Assembly (NCBI GenBank): GCA_019751875.1
Contig: JAIEMV010000013.1
Location: 1-64,000 of the forward strand
Source: Hyphomicrobium sp.
GTDB taxonomy: Bacteria > Pseudomonadota > Alphaproteobacteria > Rhizobiales > Hyphomicrobiaceae
Length of the DNA stretch: 64,000 bases
Direction: 5' to 3'
Below are positions 9,476-18,156 of the stretch, piece after piece. Positions within the stretch are counted from its first letter, which is position 1. The number at the start of each line of letters is the position of its first letter. The notes below the pieces were generated by a model, which saw only the letters and a program-made list of their open reading frames with translations, did no database searches and was not told where the DNA came from. Both the position numbers and the translations under genes were made by a program.

Positions 9476-9540
9476 GCCGTGCTGGAAATCAGATTGAGGC
9501 CGGACTACGCTCGCGACGGGACACATCGGGACCGGAGTTG

Positions 9541-10155
9541 ATGAAGACAAGCCTGAGAGTTCTGGCGGCGGCAATCGGCTTATTCGCATTGGCGTTGCAA
9601 TTCTACGTCATCGCTGCGCCGCTGGAGGGTGCGGAACTGACGAAGTGGATCATCGAGTACTTCTGCTTCTTCACGATCTTGACGAATTGTCTCGCCGCAC
9701 TGGCGATGGCTTTGCCAGTCGTTGCTCCAGAATCCGCACTTGGCCGTTTTTTTGAGCGACCTTCGGTGCGGACGGCGATCGCCAGTTACATCGTCATCGT
9801 GGCGGCGGTTTATCACCTGATCCTGCGCAAGTACTGGGACCCGAAAGAATGGGCACTCGTTGCAGACGTGTTGCTGCATTACGTGACGCCTGCGATGTTC
9901 ATGTTCGACTGGCTTCTCTTTGTTCCTAAGGGTCAGGTGCCTTGGCGGACGATCGTGACCTCGCTGGTGTTTCCGCTGGTCTACGTCGCCTGGACGCTGG
10001 TGCATGGGGCGCAGACGAACTGGTATCCTTATCCCTTCGTCGATGTCGCGCTCCTTGGGTTGGAGAAGGTAATGATGAATCTCGCCGGGTTGTTGGGCGT
10101 GTTCCTGGCCGTGGCGGCGGCATTGACCGGCGCCAACCGCTTGCTACGCCCCTGA
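9541..10155 (+). CDS. Pr6Pr family six-helix membrane protein
   Basis: A 204-residue hydrophobic protein with about six predicted transmembrane segments. It contains the blocks YFCFFTILTNCLAA, HYVTPAMFMFDWLLFVPKG and WYPYPFVDV that mark the bacterial Pr6Pr/FAR-17a-like family, whose function is not known to me. The start at ATG 9541 is preceded by GGAG, whereas the longer open frame from 9466 overlaps rsmE and lacks homology. It may be co-transcribed with rsmE (65-bp gap). Confidence 0.75.
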   Translation: MKTSLRVLAAAIGLFALALQFYVIAAPLEGAELTKWIIEYFCFFTILTNCLAALAMALPVVAPESALGRFFERPSVRTAIASYIVIVAAVYHLILRKYWDPKEWALVADVLLHYVTPAMFMFDWLLFVPKGQVPWRTIVTSLVFPLVYVAWTLVHGAQTNWYPYPFVDVALLGLEKVMMNLAGLLGVFLAVAAALTGANRLLRP

Positions 10156-10331
10156 CCAGCAGAGCTGGGCGCGGCTGCGCCGTCATGACCGCAGGGGCAT
10201 CCGGCGGACCATTGCCTGCGTTCGTCGCAAGGTTGTCTCGGCACTTGTACGCCGAGGGGCTCCTCGTCATAAGTTTTGTATCCTGCACGCCTACCCGATC
10301 GCGTGCTTTTTCGTTTGTCCCAAGGTCCTCA

Positions 10332-11726
10332 ATGTCCACGCGCCAAAATGGTGATGCCAGCCCCATCGTGACGTCGCGGGCCGATCTCGTCGGCTGGATT
10401 GCGGCCGGTGAAAAGCCGAAGCCGCAATGGCGCATCGGTACGGAGCACGAGAAGTTTGTGTTCCATACGTGCTGTCTCACGCCCGTGCCATACGAGGGCC
10501 CGAACGGAATCCGTGCGCTCATGGAAGCGCTCATCCAACGGTATGGGTGGGAACCGATCATGGAAGGCGCAAATATTATCGCGCTGAAGCGGCCGGATAT
10601 CGAAACGCAGGGTTTGATCGGCGGGACAATCAGCTTGGAGCCCGGCGGACAGTTCGAATTGTCGGGTGCACCGTTGCAGAGTTTGCATCAGACGGCGGCA
10701 GAGACGCAGGAGCATTTGCGCGAAGTGATCGGCGTGGGCGAGGACCTGGGGATCGGCTTCATCGGGGTCGGGTTTTCGCCGAAGTGGACGCTGGCTGAGA
10801 CGCCCCGGATGCCGAAGGAGCGCTACAACGTGATGACGCGCTACATGCCGCAAGTCGGCAAGCGCGGTCTCGACATGATGTATCGCACGGCAACCATCCA
10901 GGTGAACCTCGACTTCGCCAACGAAGCCGACATGGTGAAAAAGCTGCGCGTGTCACTGGCGCTGCAACCGATCGCGACCGCGCTGTTCGCGTCGTCGCCG
11001 TTCACCGAAGGCAAGCCGAACGGGTTCAAATCGTTGCGCAGTGAGGTGTGGCGGGAGACCGATCCGAACCGCACGGGCATGCTGCCGTTCGTATTCGAAG
11101 ACGGTATGGGATATGAGCGTTACGTCGACTACGCGCTCGATGTGCCGATGTATTTCGTATATCGCGACGGGCGCTATATCGATGTCGCCGGGGCGTCTTT
11201 CCGGTCATTTATCGAGGGGAAGCTGGACGCGCTGCCGGGGGAGCGTCCGACGCTCGATGATTGGTCCGACCATTTGACGACGCTGTTTCCCGAAGTGCGT
11301 CTGAAGCGCTTTCTCGAGATGCGCGGAGCGGATGGCGGACGGTGGCGGCGGATTTGTGCGCTGCCGGCCTTCTGGGTCGGGCTGCTCTATGACGAGCAAG
11401 CGCTGGATGCGGCATGGCATTATGTCGAAGGGTGGACGGCGGAGGAGCGGCAGGGGCTCAGGAATGGCGTGCCGCGGCTCGCGTTCGAGACGCCGTTCCG
11501 GGATACGACCGTCTGGCAGATCGCGCTGGACGTGCTGCACATCGCGCGGGGTGGGCTCCGGCGCCGGGCCGAGGTCAGTCCGTTCGGACAGGACGAGACA
11601 CTCTATCTGGAGCCGCTGTTCGAATTGGTTCACGAGCGGAAAACCGTGGCCGACGAATTGCTTGAACGCTACCACGGCTCGTGGAACGGATCGGTCGATC
11701 CCATCTTCGTCGAGCTGGCCTTCTGA
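10332..11726 (+). CDS. gshA: Glutamate-cysteine ligase (plant/alphaproteobacterial type)
   Basis: Catalyses the first step of glutathione synthesis, ATP-dependent ligation of glutamate and cysteine. The 464-residue product from ATG 10332 matches the size of the GCS2-type enzymes of alphaproteobacteria and plants. Recognisable blocks are RIGTEHEKFVF near residue 35, GGTISLEPGGQFELSGAP near 95 and YMPQVGKRGLDMMYRTATIQVNLDF near 170. The open frame extends 130 codons upstream into the Pr6Pr gene, but that part is arginine-rich shadow sequence. The 5-oxoprolinase further along the window acts in the same glutathione/pyroglutamate economy, though it is not in the same operon. Confidence 0.93.
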   Translation: MSTRQNGDASPIVTSRADLVGWIAAGEKPKPQWRIGTEHEKFVFHTCCLTPVPYEGPNGIRALMEALIQRYGWEPIMEGANIIALKRPDIETQGLIGGTISLEPGGQFELSGAPLQSLHQTAAETQEHLREVIGVGEDLGIGFIGVGFSPKWTLAETPRMPKERYNVMTRYMPQVGKRGLDMMYRTATIQVNLDFANEADMVKKLRVSLALQPIATALFASSPFTEGKPNGFKSLRSEVWRETDPNRTGMLPFVFEDGMGYERYVDYALDVPMYFVYRDGRYIDVAGASFRSFIEGKLDALPGERPTLDDWSDHLTTLFPEVRLKRFLEMRGADGGRWRRICALPAFWVGLLYDEQALDAAWHYVEGWTAEERQGLRNGVPRLAFETPFRDTTVWQIALDVLHIARGGLRRRAEVSPFGQDETLYLEPLFELVHERKTVADELLERYHGSWNGSVDPIFVELAF

Positions 11727-11867
11727 ACTGGTAAACGAAAATATCGTTGGTCACGGCCTTGCTCATGGTTCAGGTCGCGTTCATCCTCGGCGATGTAGAA
11801 CCCGGGCAACGAAGCGGATTGGCTTCGATCGTAACCAGCCCGTTGGGCGCGGAGGATGACGGTGAGA

Positions 11868-12080
11868 ATGAAGACCTGGACATACGCCCTGGTGGCGGTT
11901 GGTACCGCTGTTGCGGCTCTCACCGCAGGCGGACATTTCGTAGGCGGCAATGAAGCGTCGGCCAACCAGTGTGCGGCGCAGTGCTACGCGCAAGAAAACG
12001 CATGCCGTAAGGCCAAGGCGGGCGATCCCAGCTGCGACGCGGAACTGACCAAGTGTCTGCAGAGCTGCCGCGGGAAGTAA
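11868..12080 (+). CDS. Small exported six-cysteine protein with symmetric Cys spacing
   Basis: A 70-residue product: a hydrophobic signal peptide (about residues 5-22, likely cleaved after GNEASA near 32) and a mature part of under 40 residues with cysteines at 35, 39, 46, 56, 63 and 67. The spacing C-X3-C-X6-C-X9-C-X6-C-X3-C is mirror-symmetric, as expected for a disulphide-clamped antiparallel helical hairpin. I do not recognise the family. I prefer the ATG at 11868, since GGAGG at 11851-11855 is 12 nt away; the ATG at 11856 directly abuts GGAGG. A strong terminator follows, so this is probably a one-gene transcript. Export suggests the cysteines are oxidised in the periplasm (inference). 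Confidence 0.7.
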   Translation: MKTWTYALVAVGTAVAALTAGGHFVGGNEASANQCAAQCYAQENACRKAKAGDPSCDAELTKCLQSCRGK

Positions 12081-12102
12081 TTCAACTCGTTTTCAGATTT
12101 GA

Positions 12103-12130
12103 AAGGGTGCCGTTCGCGGCGCCCTTTTTT
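12103..12130 (+). terminator. Rho-independent terminator
   Basis: A GGTGCCG-TTCG-CGGCGCC stem-loop followed by six T residues, 25 bp after the stop of the cysteine-rich gene. Confidence 0.9.
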
Positions 12131-12135
12131 GATTT

Positions 12136-12230
12136 GCGCCTTCCGACTCCGCTGACGCGGAGCCGGCCGGAAGGCGGGGTTCAGGTTTGCGCCTTCGGAC
12201 TCCGCTGGTGCGGAGCCGGCCGGAAGGCGG
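12136..12230. repeat. Two palindromic elements beyond lutC
   Basis: Copies lie at 12136-12177 and 12189-12230 (53-bp period), with arms GCGCCTTCCG / CGGAAGGCGG and a linker GGGTTCAGGT that is also the linker of the array beside rimO. The second copy ends two bases before the lutC stop codon (12233-12235, minus strand), mirroring the placement next to rimO. Confidence 0.9.
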
Positions 12231-12232
12231 GG

Positions 12233-12856
12233 TTAGATGAGGAAGATGAAGAGTTGGCGTGGGCCGTGGGCGCCGTGGACGATGCGGCCGCCGATGTCGC
12301 CGGTTCGGGAAGCGCCGGAGATGAAGTTCACCGAGCGGGGCAGTTGCGTGCCGTACATCTGACGCAGCAGTGCTGTCGCATCTTCGAAGGTCCCGAGGAC
12401 GCTCGTGCGGTCGATGGCGACGAGGTGCGTTTCCGGAAGAAACGCCAGAGTCGTAGGGTTCCCGACGCCGGACGTGAGCATGAGCGTTCCGGTTTCGGCG
12501 ACGGCGGCGAGGGCGCGCGAAAAGGCGAGCGTGTCCTGGCGCGTGGCCGCGCCGCGAGCGATGGTGAGGCCGGCTTCGGCCCAGGGAAGGTCCGCCAAGG
12601 CGGCGTCGTTGAGGCGGATCTCGCCGTGGGCGATGCGCGCGGCGGACAGTGCTTCGGCAACGGATGCTGGAAGCATCTGTGGTCCCTTCACGTCGACCAC
12701 GATCATGCCCTTCGAGGCGGCGGCGGCACGGAACCGCGCGATGGCGCTGTCGCCGTGGCTGACGAGGCTTGGCGGTGCGGATGGCGTCGCTGGAGGAGTC
12801 GTTGGTGTGGTCGTGTTGGCCGCGCGGATGCGGCCAAGAATGGCGTCGCGGCTCAT
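12233..12856 (-). CDS. lutC: L-lactate utilisation protein LutC
   Basis: LutC/YkgG-type component of the three-subunit L-lactate oxidation system. The 207-residue protein starts MSRDAILGRI and carries the family block LTIARGAATRQDTLAFSRALAAVAETGTLML and HLVAIDRTSVLGTFEDA. It contains no Fe-S cysteine motif, as expected for this subunit. Its ATG overlaps the lutB stop in an ATGA, showing translational coupling. The stop lies against two palindromic repeats. Confidence 0.9.
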   Translation of the reverse strand: MSRDAILGRIRAANTTTPTTPPATPSAPPSLVSHGDSAIARFRAAAASKGMIVVDVKGPQMLPASVAEALSAARIAHGEIRLNDAALADLPWAEAGLTIARGAATRQDTLAFSRALAAVAETGTLMLTSGVGNPTTLAFLPETHLVAIDRTSVLGTFEDATALLRQMYGTQLPRSVNFISGASRTGDIGGRIVHGAHGPRQLFIFLI

Positions 12857-14280
12857 CGGGGGACACCGCGCTCGGTTTCTTTCCAGAGTTGCTGGAAGGT
12901 GCGGCCCTGCGGAGCGGGAATATCGCGGTCGCGCAGCCATCCCCGCGCAATAGGCAGACGGCTAAAGCGACCTTTGGATCGGCTGAGCGCGCCGCCGAAA
13001 GCAACGCCGAAGCGGGCGAGGAGATGATAAAGGGCCGGGCGCGTGGCGGCGTAGGCCCACAGCGATAAGAGAGCGCGGCTCGTCCGCGACCCGGTGCCTT
13101 GCTCATGCGCGCGTTCCCGCCACGTGCGCATGAGAGAGACGAGGGGGATTTTGACCGGGCAGACGGCTTCGCAGCTGCCGCAGAAGGTGGACGCGCTGGG
13201 GAGATGGCTCGTTCCCGCGATGCCGAGCAGCGCGGGGGTGAGCACAGCTCCGATAGGACCGGGATATACCCAGCCGTAAGCGTGCCCACCGATGGCGTTG
13301 TAGACCGGGCAATGGTTCATGCATGCGCCACACCGGATGCAGCGCAAGGCGTCGCGCATTGCGGAGGCAAGCATGTCGGAGCGGCCGTTGTCGACCAGCA
13401 CGATGTGGCATTCGGTCGGGCCGTCGAGATCAGCGGCGCGGCGCGGGCCGGTCGCGAAGGTGGTGTAGGCGGTCATGTCCTGGCCCGTGGCCGAGCGGGC
13501 AAGGACGCGCAGGAGGGTCATCGCTTCATCAAGCGTCGGCACGACTTTGTCGATGGTGGCGACAACGATGTGGATGCGCGGCAGCGTTTGGGAGAGATCG
13601 CCGTTGCCTTCGTTGGTGACGATGATGGAAGTGCCGGTTTCAGCGACGAGAAAGTTGGCGCCGGTGATCCCGACATCGGCGGTCAGAAACTTTTCCCGCA
13701 GCACTCCGCGGGCTTCCGAGACGAGGCTCTCGGGGTTGGGCAGCGGGCGGTCGGCCGGCAGGTGCATGTGGTAGGAACGGAAGTCGGCTTCCACGTCGGC
13801 TTCGGTCAGGTGGATCGCCGGAGCGATGATGTGGCTCGGAGCCTCGCCGCGCTTCTGAATGATGTATTCGCCCAAATCGCTTTCAATGACTTCAAGGCCT
13901 TGCGCCTCGAGATGGGCGTTGAGGCCGATCTCCTCAGACACCATCGACTTGCCTTTGACAATCCGGCGCGCATTGGCGGCGCGGCAGATATCCGTGACGA
14001 CGCGGCGAGCCCCGGTGGCGTCGGCTGCCCAATGGACAACCGAGCCCATGGCGGTCGCTTTCGTCTCAAAGGCTTCGAGATGGGCGGCGAGATGGTCGAG
14101 GGTGGTGTCGCGAATGGCGCGGGCTTCTTCGCGCAACGTCTCGAACTCCGGAACGGCGGCGACGGCCGCGCGGCGCTGTGCGACGAGGCCGCCGGGCAGC
14201 TTCGCAAGCGCCGTTTGCAGCCGCTCGTTGGCCAGCGCTGCGTCGGCATTTTCCCGGAAGGTGGCGGGCGAGGCGGTCAT
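12853..14280 (-). CDS. lutB: L-lactate utilisation iron-sulphur protein LutB
   Basis: Predicted electron-transfer subunit of the Lut L-lactate oxidation complex. The 475-residue protein has an N-terminal LutB/LUD domain and two ferredoxin-type clusters: C314, C317, C320, C324 (CIRCGACMNHCP) and C367, C370, C374 (CGSCEAVCP). The IGGHAYGWVYPGPIGAVLTP segment between them is diagnostic. The gene is coupled on both sides by 4-bp ATGA overlaps, with lutA upstream and lutC downstream, so the three are one operon reading away from glcDEF. Confidence 0.95.
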   Translation of the reverse strand: MTASPATFRENADAALANERLQTALAKLPGGLVAQRRAAVAAVPEFETLREEARAIRDTTLDHLAAHLEAFETKATAMGSVVHWAADATGARRVVTDICRAANARRIVKGKSMVSEEIGLNAHLEAQGLEVIESDLGEYIIQKRGEAPSHIIAPAIHLTEADVEADFRSYHMHLPADRPLPNPESLVSEARGVLREKFLTADVGITGANFLVAETGTSIIVTNEGNGDLSQTLPRIHIVVATIDKVVPTLDEAMTLLRVLARSATGQDMTAYTTFATGPRRAADLDGPTECHIVLVDNGRSDMLASAMRDALRCIRCGACMNHCPVYNAIGGHAYGWVYPGPIGAVLTPALLGIAGTSHLPSASTFCGSCEAVCPVKIPLVSLMRTWRERAHEQGTGSRTSRALLSLWAYAATRPALYHLLARFGVAFGGALSRSKGRFSRLPIARGWLRDRDIPAPQGRTFQQLWKETERGVPR

Positions 14281-15050
14281 CGCACATCCGTCGGTCTATG
14301 GCCGATTGGAGGATCGGCAAGCTCACCGGCAAGGACCTCGGCAACGTGACGGCACGCAAGAGGCCGGCCGTCGCGCGTGAGCTTGCCGGCCATGTTCATG
14401 AGGCAGCCGAGATCACCGGCAAGAAGGAGATCGGCGCTGGTCGAGGTTGCGTCATCGGCTTTGCGCGTGACGATGGCATTCGAGATGCCGGCGTATTTCT
14501 CGGCGAACACACCGCCGAAACCGCAGCAGGTTTCCGGTTCGGTCATTTCTGTGATCTCGACTCCCGGTACCAGGGCAAGCAGACGGCGGGGAGCGCCTTT
14601 AACGCCCAATTCGCGCAGGCCAGAGCAGGCGTCGTGATAGGTGACGCGGCCCGTGTAGCGGCCGGGGACTTTCGTGAGGGGCCGGATGCTGGTCAGGAAT
14701 GTGCAAAGTTCATGGACCTTGGCGGTGAAGTCAGCGACTTCGCTTTGAATGCCGGACGGCTCGTTCGAGACGAGACGCGGGTAGTGCACCTTGAGCATGG
14801 CGGCGCAGGAGCCAGACGGTACAACGACATAATCGCAATCGGCGAAGGCGCGGACAGTCTGAAGGGCAAGGGCCTTGGCCGTGGCACGGTCGCCGGAGTT
14901 GTAGGCGGGCTGGCCACAGCAGGTCTGGCGTTCCGGAACGATCACCTTGCAGCCCGCTTCTTCGATCAAGCGTGCGGCAGCAAAGCCGACAGATGGCCGC
15001 ATGAGATCGATGAGGCAGGTCACGAATAGACCGGCGCGGGGGGCCTGCAC
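14277..15050 (-). CDS. lutA: L-lactate utilisation protein LutA (GTG start)
   Basis: Cysteine-rich (CCG-domain) subunit of the Lut system. I place the start at the GTG at 15048-15050 (VQAPRAGLFVTCL), giving 257 residues, the normal family length; CTGGAGAG lies about 8 nt upstream, and the longer frame to 15251 has no homology. Two CCG motifs are visible: CCGQPAYNSGD near residue 45 and CCGFGGVFA near 185, each followed by family-typical spacing. The stop overlaps the lutB start in ATGA. Together lutABC should oxidise L-lactate to pyruvate and pass electrons to the respiratory chain. Confidence 0.9.
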   Translation of the reverse strand: MQAPRAGLFVTCLIDLMRPSVGFAAARLIEEAGCKVIVPERQTCCGQPAYNSGDRATAKALALQTVRAFADCDYVVVPSGSCAAMLKVHYPRLVSNEPSGIQSEVADFTAKVHELCTFLTSIRPLTKVPGRYTGRVTYHDACSGLRELGVKGAPRRLLALVPGVEITEMTEPETCCGFGGVFAEKYAGISNAIVTRKADDATSTSADLLLAGDLGCLMNMAGKLTRDGRPLACRHVAEVLAGELADPPIGHRPTDVR

Positions 15051-15404
15051 GACATCGCTCTCCAGGGCGCAAAGTTCATCGCAACCGATAGGGGAGAGCG
15101 GAGCGGATGGCAAACACCTGGCCGGCAGCCGGTCGTTCGGGGGACATGTTGCCGGTCCTGGCACCGCGTGCGAAGATGCAAAGGTGGCGGAATCCGTCAC
15201 AAACAGAGTTGCTGACCGCCTAAAAACTTCAAGTCGGTGTTGAATGTTCACCCGGCATGTTCGCTTATGACGTAGCAGGTCGGGACGGGACGGATCTCCG
15301 TTGACTCGCTGAATATGAGCAAGCGAAGCTGTTGTTTTTCAGCCGGTTAAACTTAGCCGCATGTGTGAATCCGGGCGTCGCAGGACCGGCAGGAACAGGA
15401 CCAA
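15051..15404. promoter_or_regulatory. Divergent lutABC / glcDEF control region
   Basis: This 354-bp gap separates two divergent organic-acid oxidation operons, so it should carry both promoters and their regulator sites. I found TTGACT near 15300 as a possible -35 for glcD, but no convincing spaced -10 or clear dyad. No regulator gene is adjacent to either operon. Confidence 0.45.
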
Positions 15405-16877
15405 ATGAGCTCGATTGCGCTTCCAGATCCCGAATTGTCCGTGCTCGACCGGCGCGAAGCGATCGTCAAGGATCTTGTTGCCATTGCCGGCGTAGGAGCT
15501 GTGATTGCGGACGATGACGGGCGGCGCGCCTACGAAACAGACGCGTTCACGGCCTACAAGCGCATGCCACTCGCCGTCGTACTGCCGGAAACGACGGAGA
15601 GCGTGGCGGCGGTGCTCGGTTACTGCCACGCGAACGGCATCAAAATTGTGCCGCGGGGGGCCGGGACGTCGCTGTGCGGCGGGGCGCTGCCTGCGGAGGA
15701 CGCTGTCGTGATCGGCGTGTCGCGCATGAACAAGGTGCTCGAGGTGGACACGGTCGCGCGCTTTGCGCGGGTGCAGACGGGCATCACCAATCTTGCCATC
15801 TCGGCGGCGGTGGGACCCAGCGGGTTCTTCTACGCGCCCGATCCTTCGAGCCAGCTTGCGTGCACGCTGGCCGGCAACATCGCGATGAACTCGGGTGGTG
15901 CGCACTGTCTGAAGTATGGCGTGACGACCAACAACGTGCTCGGCGTCAAGATGGTGATGATGGATGGATCGATCGTCGAAATCGGCGGCGAGCATCTCGA
16001 TGCCGAGGGTTATGATTTCCTCGCGCTCATTATCGGGTCTGAGGGGCAACTCGGCATCGTAACGGAAGCGACGGTGCGCATTCTGCGTCAGGCGGAAGGC
16101 GCGCGGCCGATGCTGATCGGTTTCGAATCGACAGCGAAGGCCAGCATTTGCGTGTCGCGGATTATCGCGTCCGGCATCGTGCCGGTGGCGATCGAATTCA
16201 TGGACCGTCCGGCGATCGAGGTCTGCGAAGCCTTCGCGAAAGCCGGCTATCCTCTGGACGTGGAGGCGCTGCTGATCGTCGAGGTCGAGGGGTCGGAGGA
16301 AGAGATCGCGGACCGGCTCGCCTATATCGCAGGCCTAGCCCAAGAGGTAGGCCCCTCTTCGCTCGTGATCAGTGCAGACGATGCGCAGAGTGCCAAGATA
16401 TGGAAAGGTCGCAAGAGCGCTTTCGGCGCCATTGGCCGCAAAGCCGATTACCTGTGCATGGATGGCACCATACCATTGTCGCAACTCACGTACGTGCTGG
16501 AAGAGATTTCGAATATCTGCAAGCGCTATGGTTTGGGCGTCGCCAATGTGTTCCACGCTGGTGACGGCAACCTGCATCCGCTGATCATGTATGACGCGAA
16601 CGACCCGCGGCAGGCGGAGCGGGCGGAACAGGCGGGCGCGGATATCCTTCGGCTGTGCGTGGCGGCCGGTGGATGCCTGACAGGAGAGCACGGCGTGGGG
16701 ATCGAGAAACGCGATCTGATGCGGGTGCAGTTTTCTGACATCGACCTGGCACAGCAGATGCGGATCAAATCGCTGTTCGATGAAAGATGGCTTTTGAATC
16801 CAGCCAAGGTGTTTCCGCTCGACGGACGTCCGCTGCCTGCGTCGAGGCCGGCGGAGCCTGCTATAGCAGCCGAGTGA
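15405..16877 (+). CDS. glcD: Glycolate oxidase FAD subunit GlcD
   Basis: FAD-linked oxidase subunit of glycolate oxidase (glycolate to glyoxylate). The 490-residue protein carries the PCMH-type FAD-binding half with VPRGAGTSLCGGALP near residue 85 and YAPDPSSQLACTLAGNIAMNSGG near 145, and the C-terminal half with the histidine block NVFHAGDGNLHPLI near 382 and CLTGEHGVGIEKR near 425. These are classic GlcD motifs. It is followed after 16 bp by glcE and then glcF, giving the standard glcDEF order. Confidence 0.95.
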   Translation: MSSIALPDPELSVLDRREAIVKDLVAIAGVGAVIADDDGRRAYETDAFTAYKRMPLAVVLPETTESVAAVLGYCHANGIKIVPRGAGTSLCGGALPAEDAVVIGVSRMNKVLEVDTVARFARVQTGITNLAISAAVGPSGFFYAPDPSSQLACTLAGNIAMNSGGAHCLKYGVTTNNVLGVKMVMMDGSIVEIGGEHLDAEGYDFLALIIGSEGQLGIVTEATVRILRQAEGARPMLIGFESTAKASICVSRIIASGIVPVAIEFMDRPAIEVCEAFAKAGYPLDVEALLIVEVEGSEEEIADRLAYIAGLAQEVGPSSLVISADDAQSAKIWKGRKSAFGAIGRKADYLCMDGTIPLSQLTYVLEEISNICKRYGLGVANVFHAGDGNLHPLIMYDANDPRQAERAEQAGADILRLCVAAGGCLTGEHGVGIEKRDLMRVQFSDIDLAQQMRIKSLFDERWLLNPAKVFPLDGRPLPASRPAEPAIAAE

Positions 16878-16893
16878 CGAGGAACTTGCCTAC

Positions 16894-18114
16894 GTGAGTG
16901 AAATTCTAAAGCCGGCGGCCGACTGGGAGTTGAAGAGCATCCTCGCTCAGCTTGGCGAGCAGAACCTGCCCGTCGAAATCGTGGGAGCGGGAACGAAGCG
17001 CGCGATCGGACATCCGGTGATGGCGGCGGCTGTCATCACGACCGCGAGCCTGCGCGGCATTTCGCTGTATGAGCCCACCGAACTCGTGATGTCTGCGCGG
17101 GCTGGGACCCCGGTCTCGCAGGTGGAGGCGGAACTGGCGTCGCGCGGGCAGATGCTGCCGTTCGAGCCCCTGGACTATGGTCCGGCATTGGCGTCGCGAC
17201 CGGGGCTGCAGACGATCGGCGCCGTGTTCGCAACGAACAATTCAGGGTCGCGGCGGATCACGGTCGGGTCGGCCCGGGATCACCTGATCGGAGTGCGCGG
17301 CGTCAACGGGCGTGCGGAGATCTTCAAATCCGGCGGTCGGGTAATGAAGAACGTCACCGGCTACGATGTGGCGCGCGGGCTGACCGGAAGCTGGGGCACG
17401 CTCGCGGTGCTGACGGAAGTCACGTTCAAGGTGGCGCCGCTGCCGGATGATGTTGCGACGATCGTCTATTCCGGTTTGCCGGAAGATCTCGCCATCGAGC
17501 TGATGTCGCTCGCGATGGGAACGCCATACGAAGTGTCAGGGACGGTGCATCTGACGCCCGCGCACGCCGCGCGCATTGCCACGCCGCCGCTGGCAGGAGA
17601 GACGACGTCGCTGACGGCGCTGCGCGTGGAGAACTTCATGAAGTCCGTGCGCTACCGAAAAGGACGTTTGATCGAGACCCTCAAGGCCTATGGTCAGCCC
17701 GTGGAGCTCGATCTGGAGGCGTCGCTCGGCTTTTGGGGAGAGATCCGGCGGATGGCGTTCGCACCCGCTTCGGACGCTATCCTGTGGCGGGTTTCGACTT
17801 CGCCGCGCAAAGCCGCGGAACTCGTGGCGACGCTGAGGCGTCACATGCCGGTGGAGGCGACGTACGATTGGTCGGGCGGGCTCGTGTGGCTCGAGATCCC
17901 CGACTGCGCTGACGCAGGGGCGGCCGACATTCGCCGCGCGGTGGCCATCGCGGGCGGGCATTCGACGTTGATCCGGGCGCGGGAAGCGGTGCGGCGGGAA
18001 GTCGAAGTGTTCCAGCCGCAGGCGCCGGCCATCGAGAAACTGTCGCGGGGGTTGAAGCGAGCCTTCGATCCGCGAGGGCTTCTCAATCCGGGTCGGATGT
18101 ATCAGACGATGTAA
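16894..18114 (+). CDS. glcE: Glycolate oxidase subunit GlcE (GTG start)
   Basis: FAD-binding partner subunit of glycolate oxidase, 406 residues. The start is GTG at 16894 with AGGAA about 10 nt upstream. The FAD-domain blocks MSARAGTPVSQVEAELASRGQ and GAVFATNNSGSRRITVGSARDHLIG are clear, and VMKNVTGYDVARGLTGSWGTL follows near residue 150. It ends with the RAFDPRGLLNPGRMY tail common to this family. It sits between glcD and glcF with short gaps. Confidence 0.93.
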   Translation: MSEILKPAADWELKSILAQLGEQNLPVEIVGAGTKRAIGHPVMAAAVITTASLRGISLYEPTELVMSARAGTPVSQVEAELASRGQMLPFEPLDYGPALASRPGLQTIGAVFATNNSGSRRITVGSARDHLIGVRGVNGRAEIFKSGGRVMKNVTGYDVARGLTGSWGTLAVLTEVTFKVAPLPDDVATIVYSGLPEDLAIELMSLAMGTPYEVSGTVHLTPAHAARIATPPLAGETTSLTALRVENFMKSVRYRKGRLIETLKAYGQPVELDLEASLGFWGEIRRMAFAPASDAILWRVSTSPRKAAELVATLRRHMPVEATYDWSGGLVWLEIPDCADAGAADIRRAVAIAGGHSTLIRAREAVRREVEVFQPQAPAIEKLSRGLKRAFDPRGLLNPGRMYQTM

Positions 18115-18156
18115 TCGTGGGTTGGCGCCCCGAGTGCGGCCGAACCAGGAGACCAA

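Noticed and set aside
12053-13027. Plus-strand reading frame of 324 codons opposite lutC
   Set aside because: It is antisense to lutC and translates the palindromic repeats; lutC is clearly the real gene.
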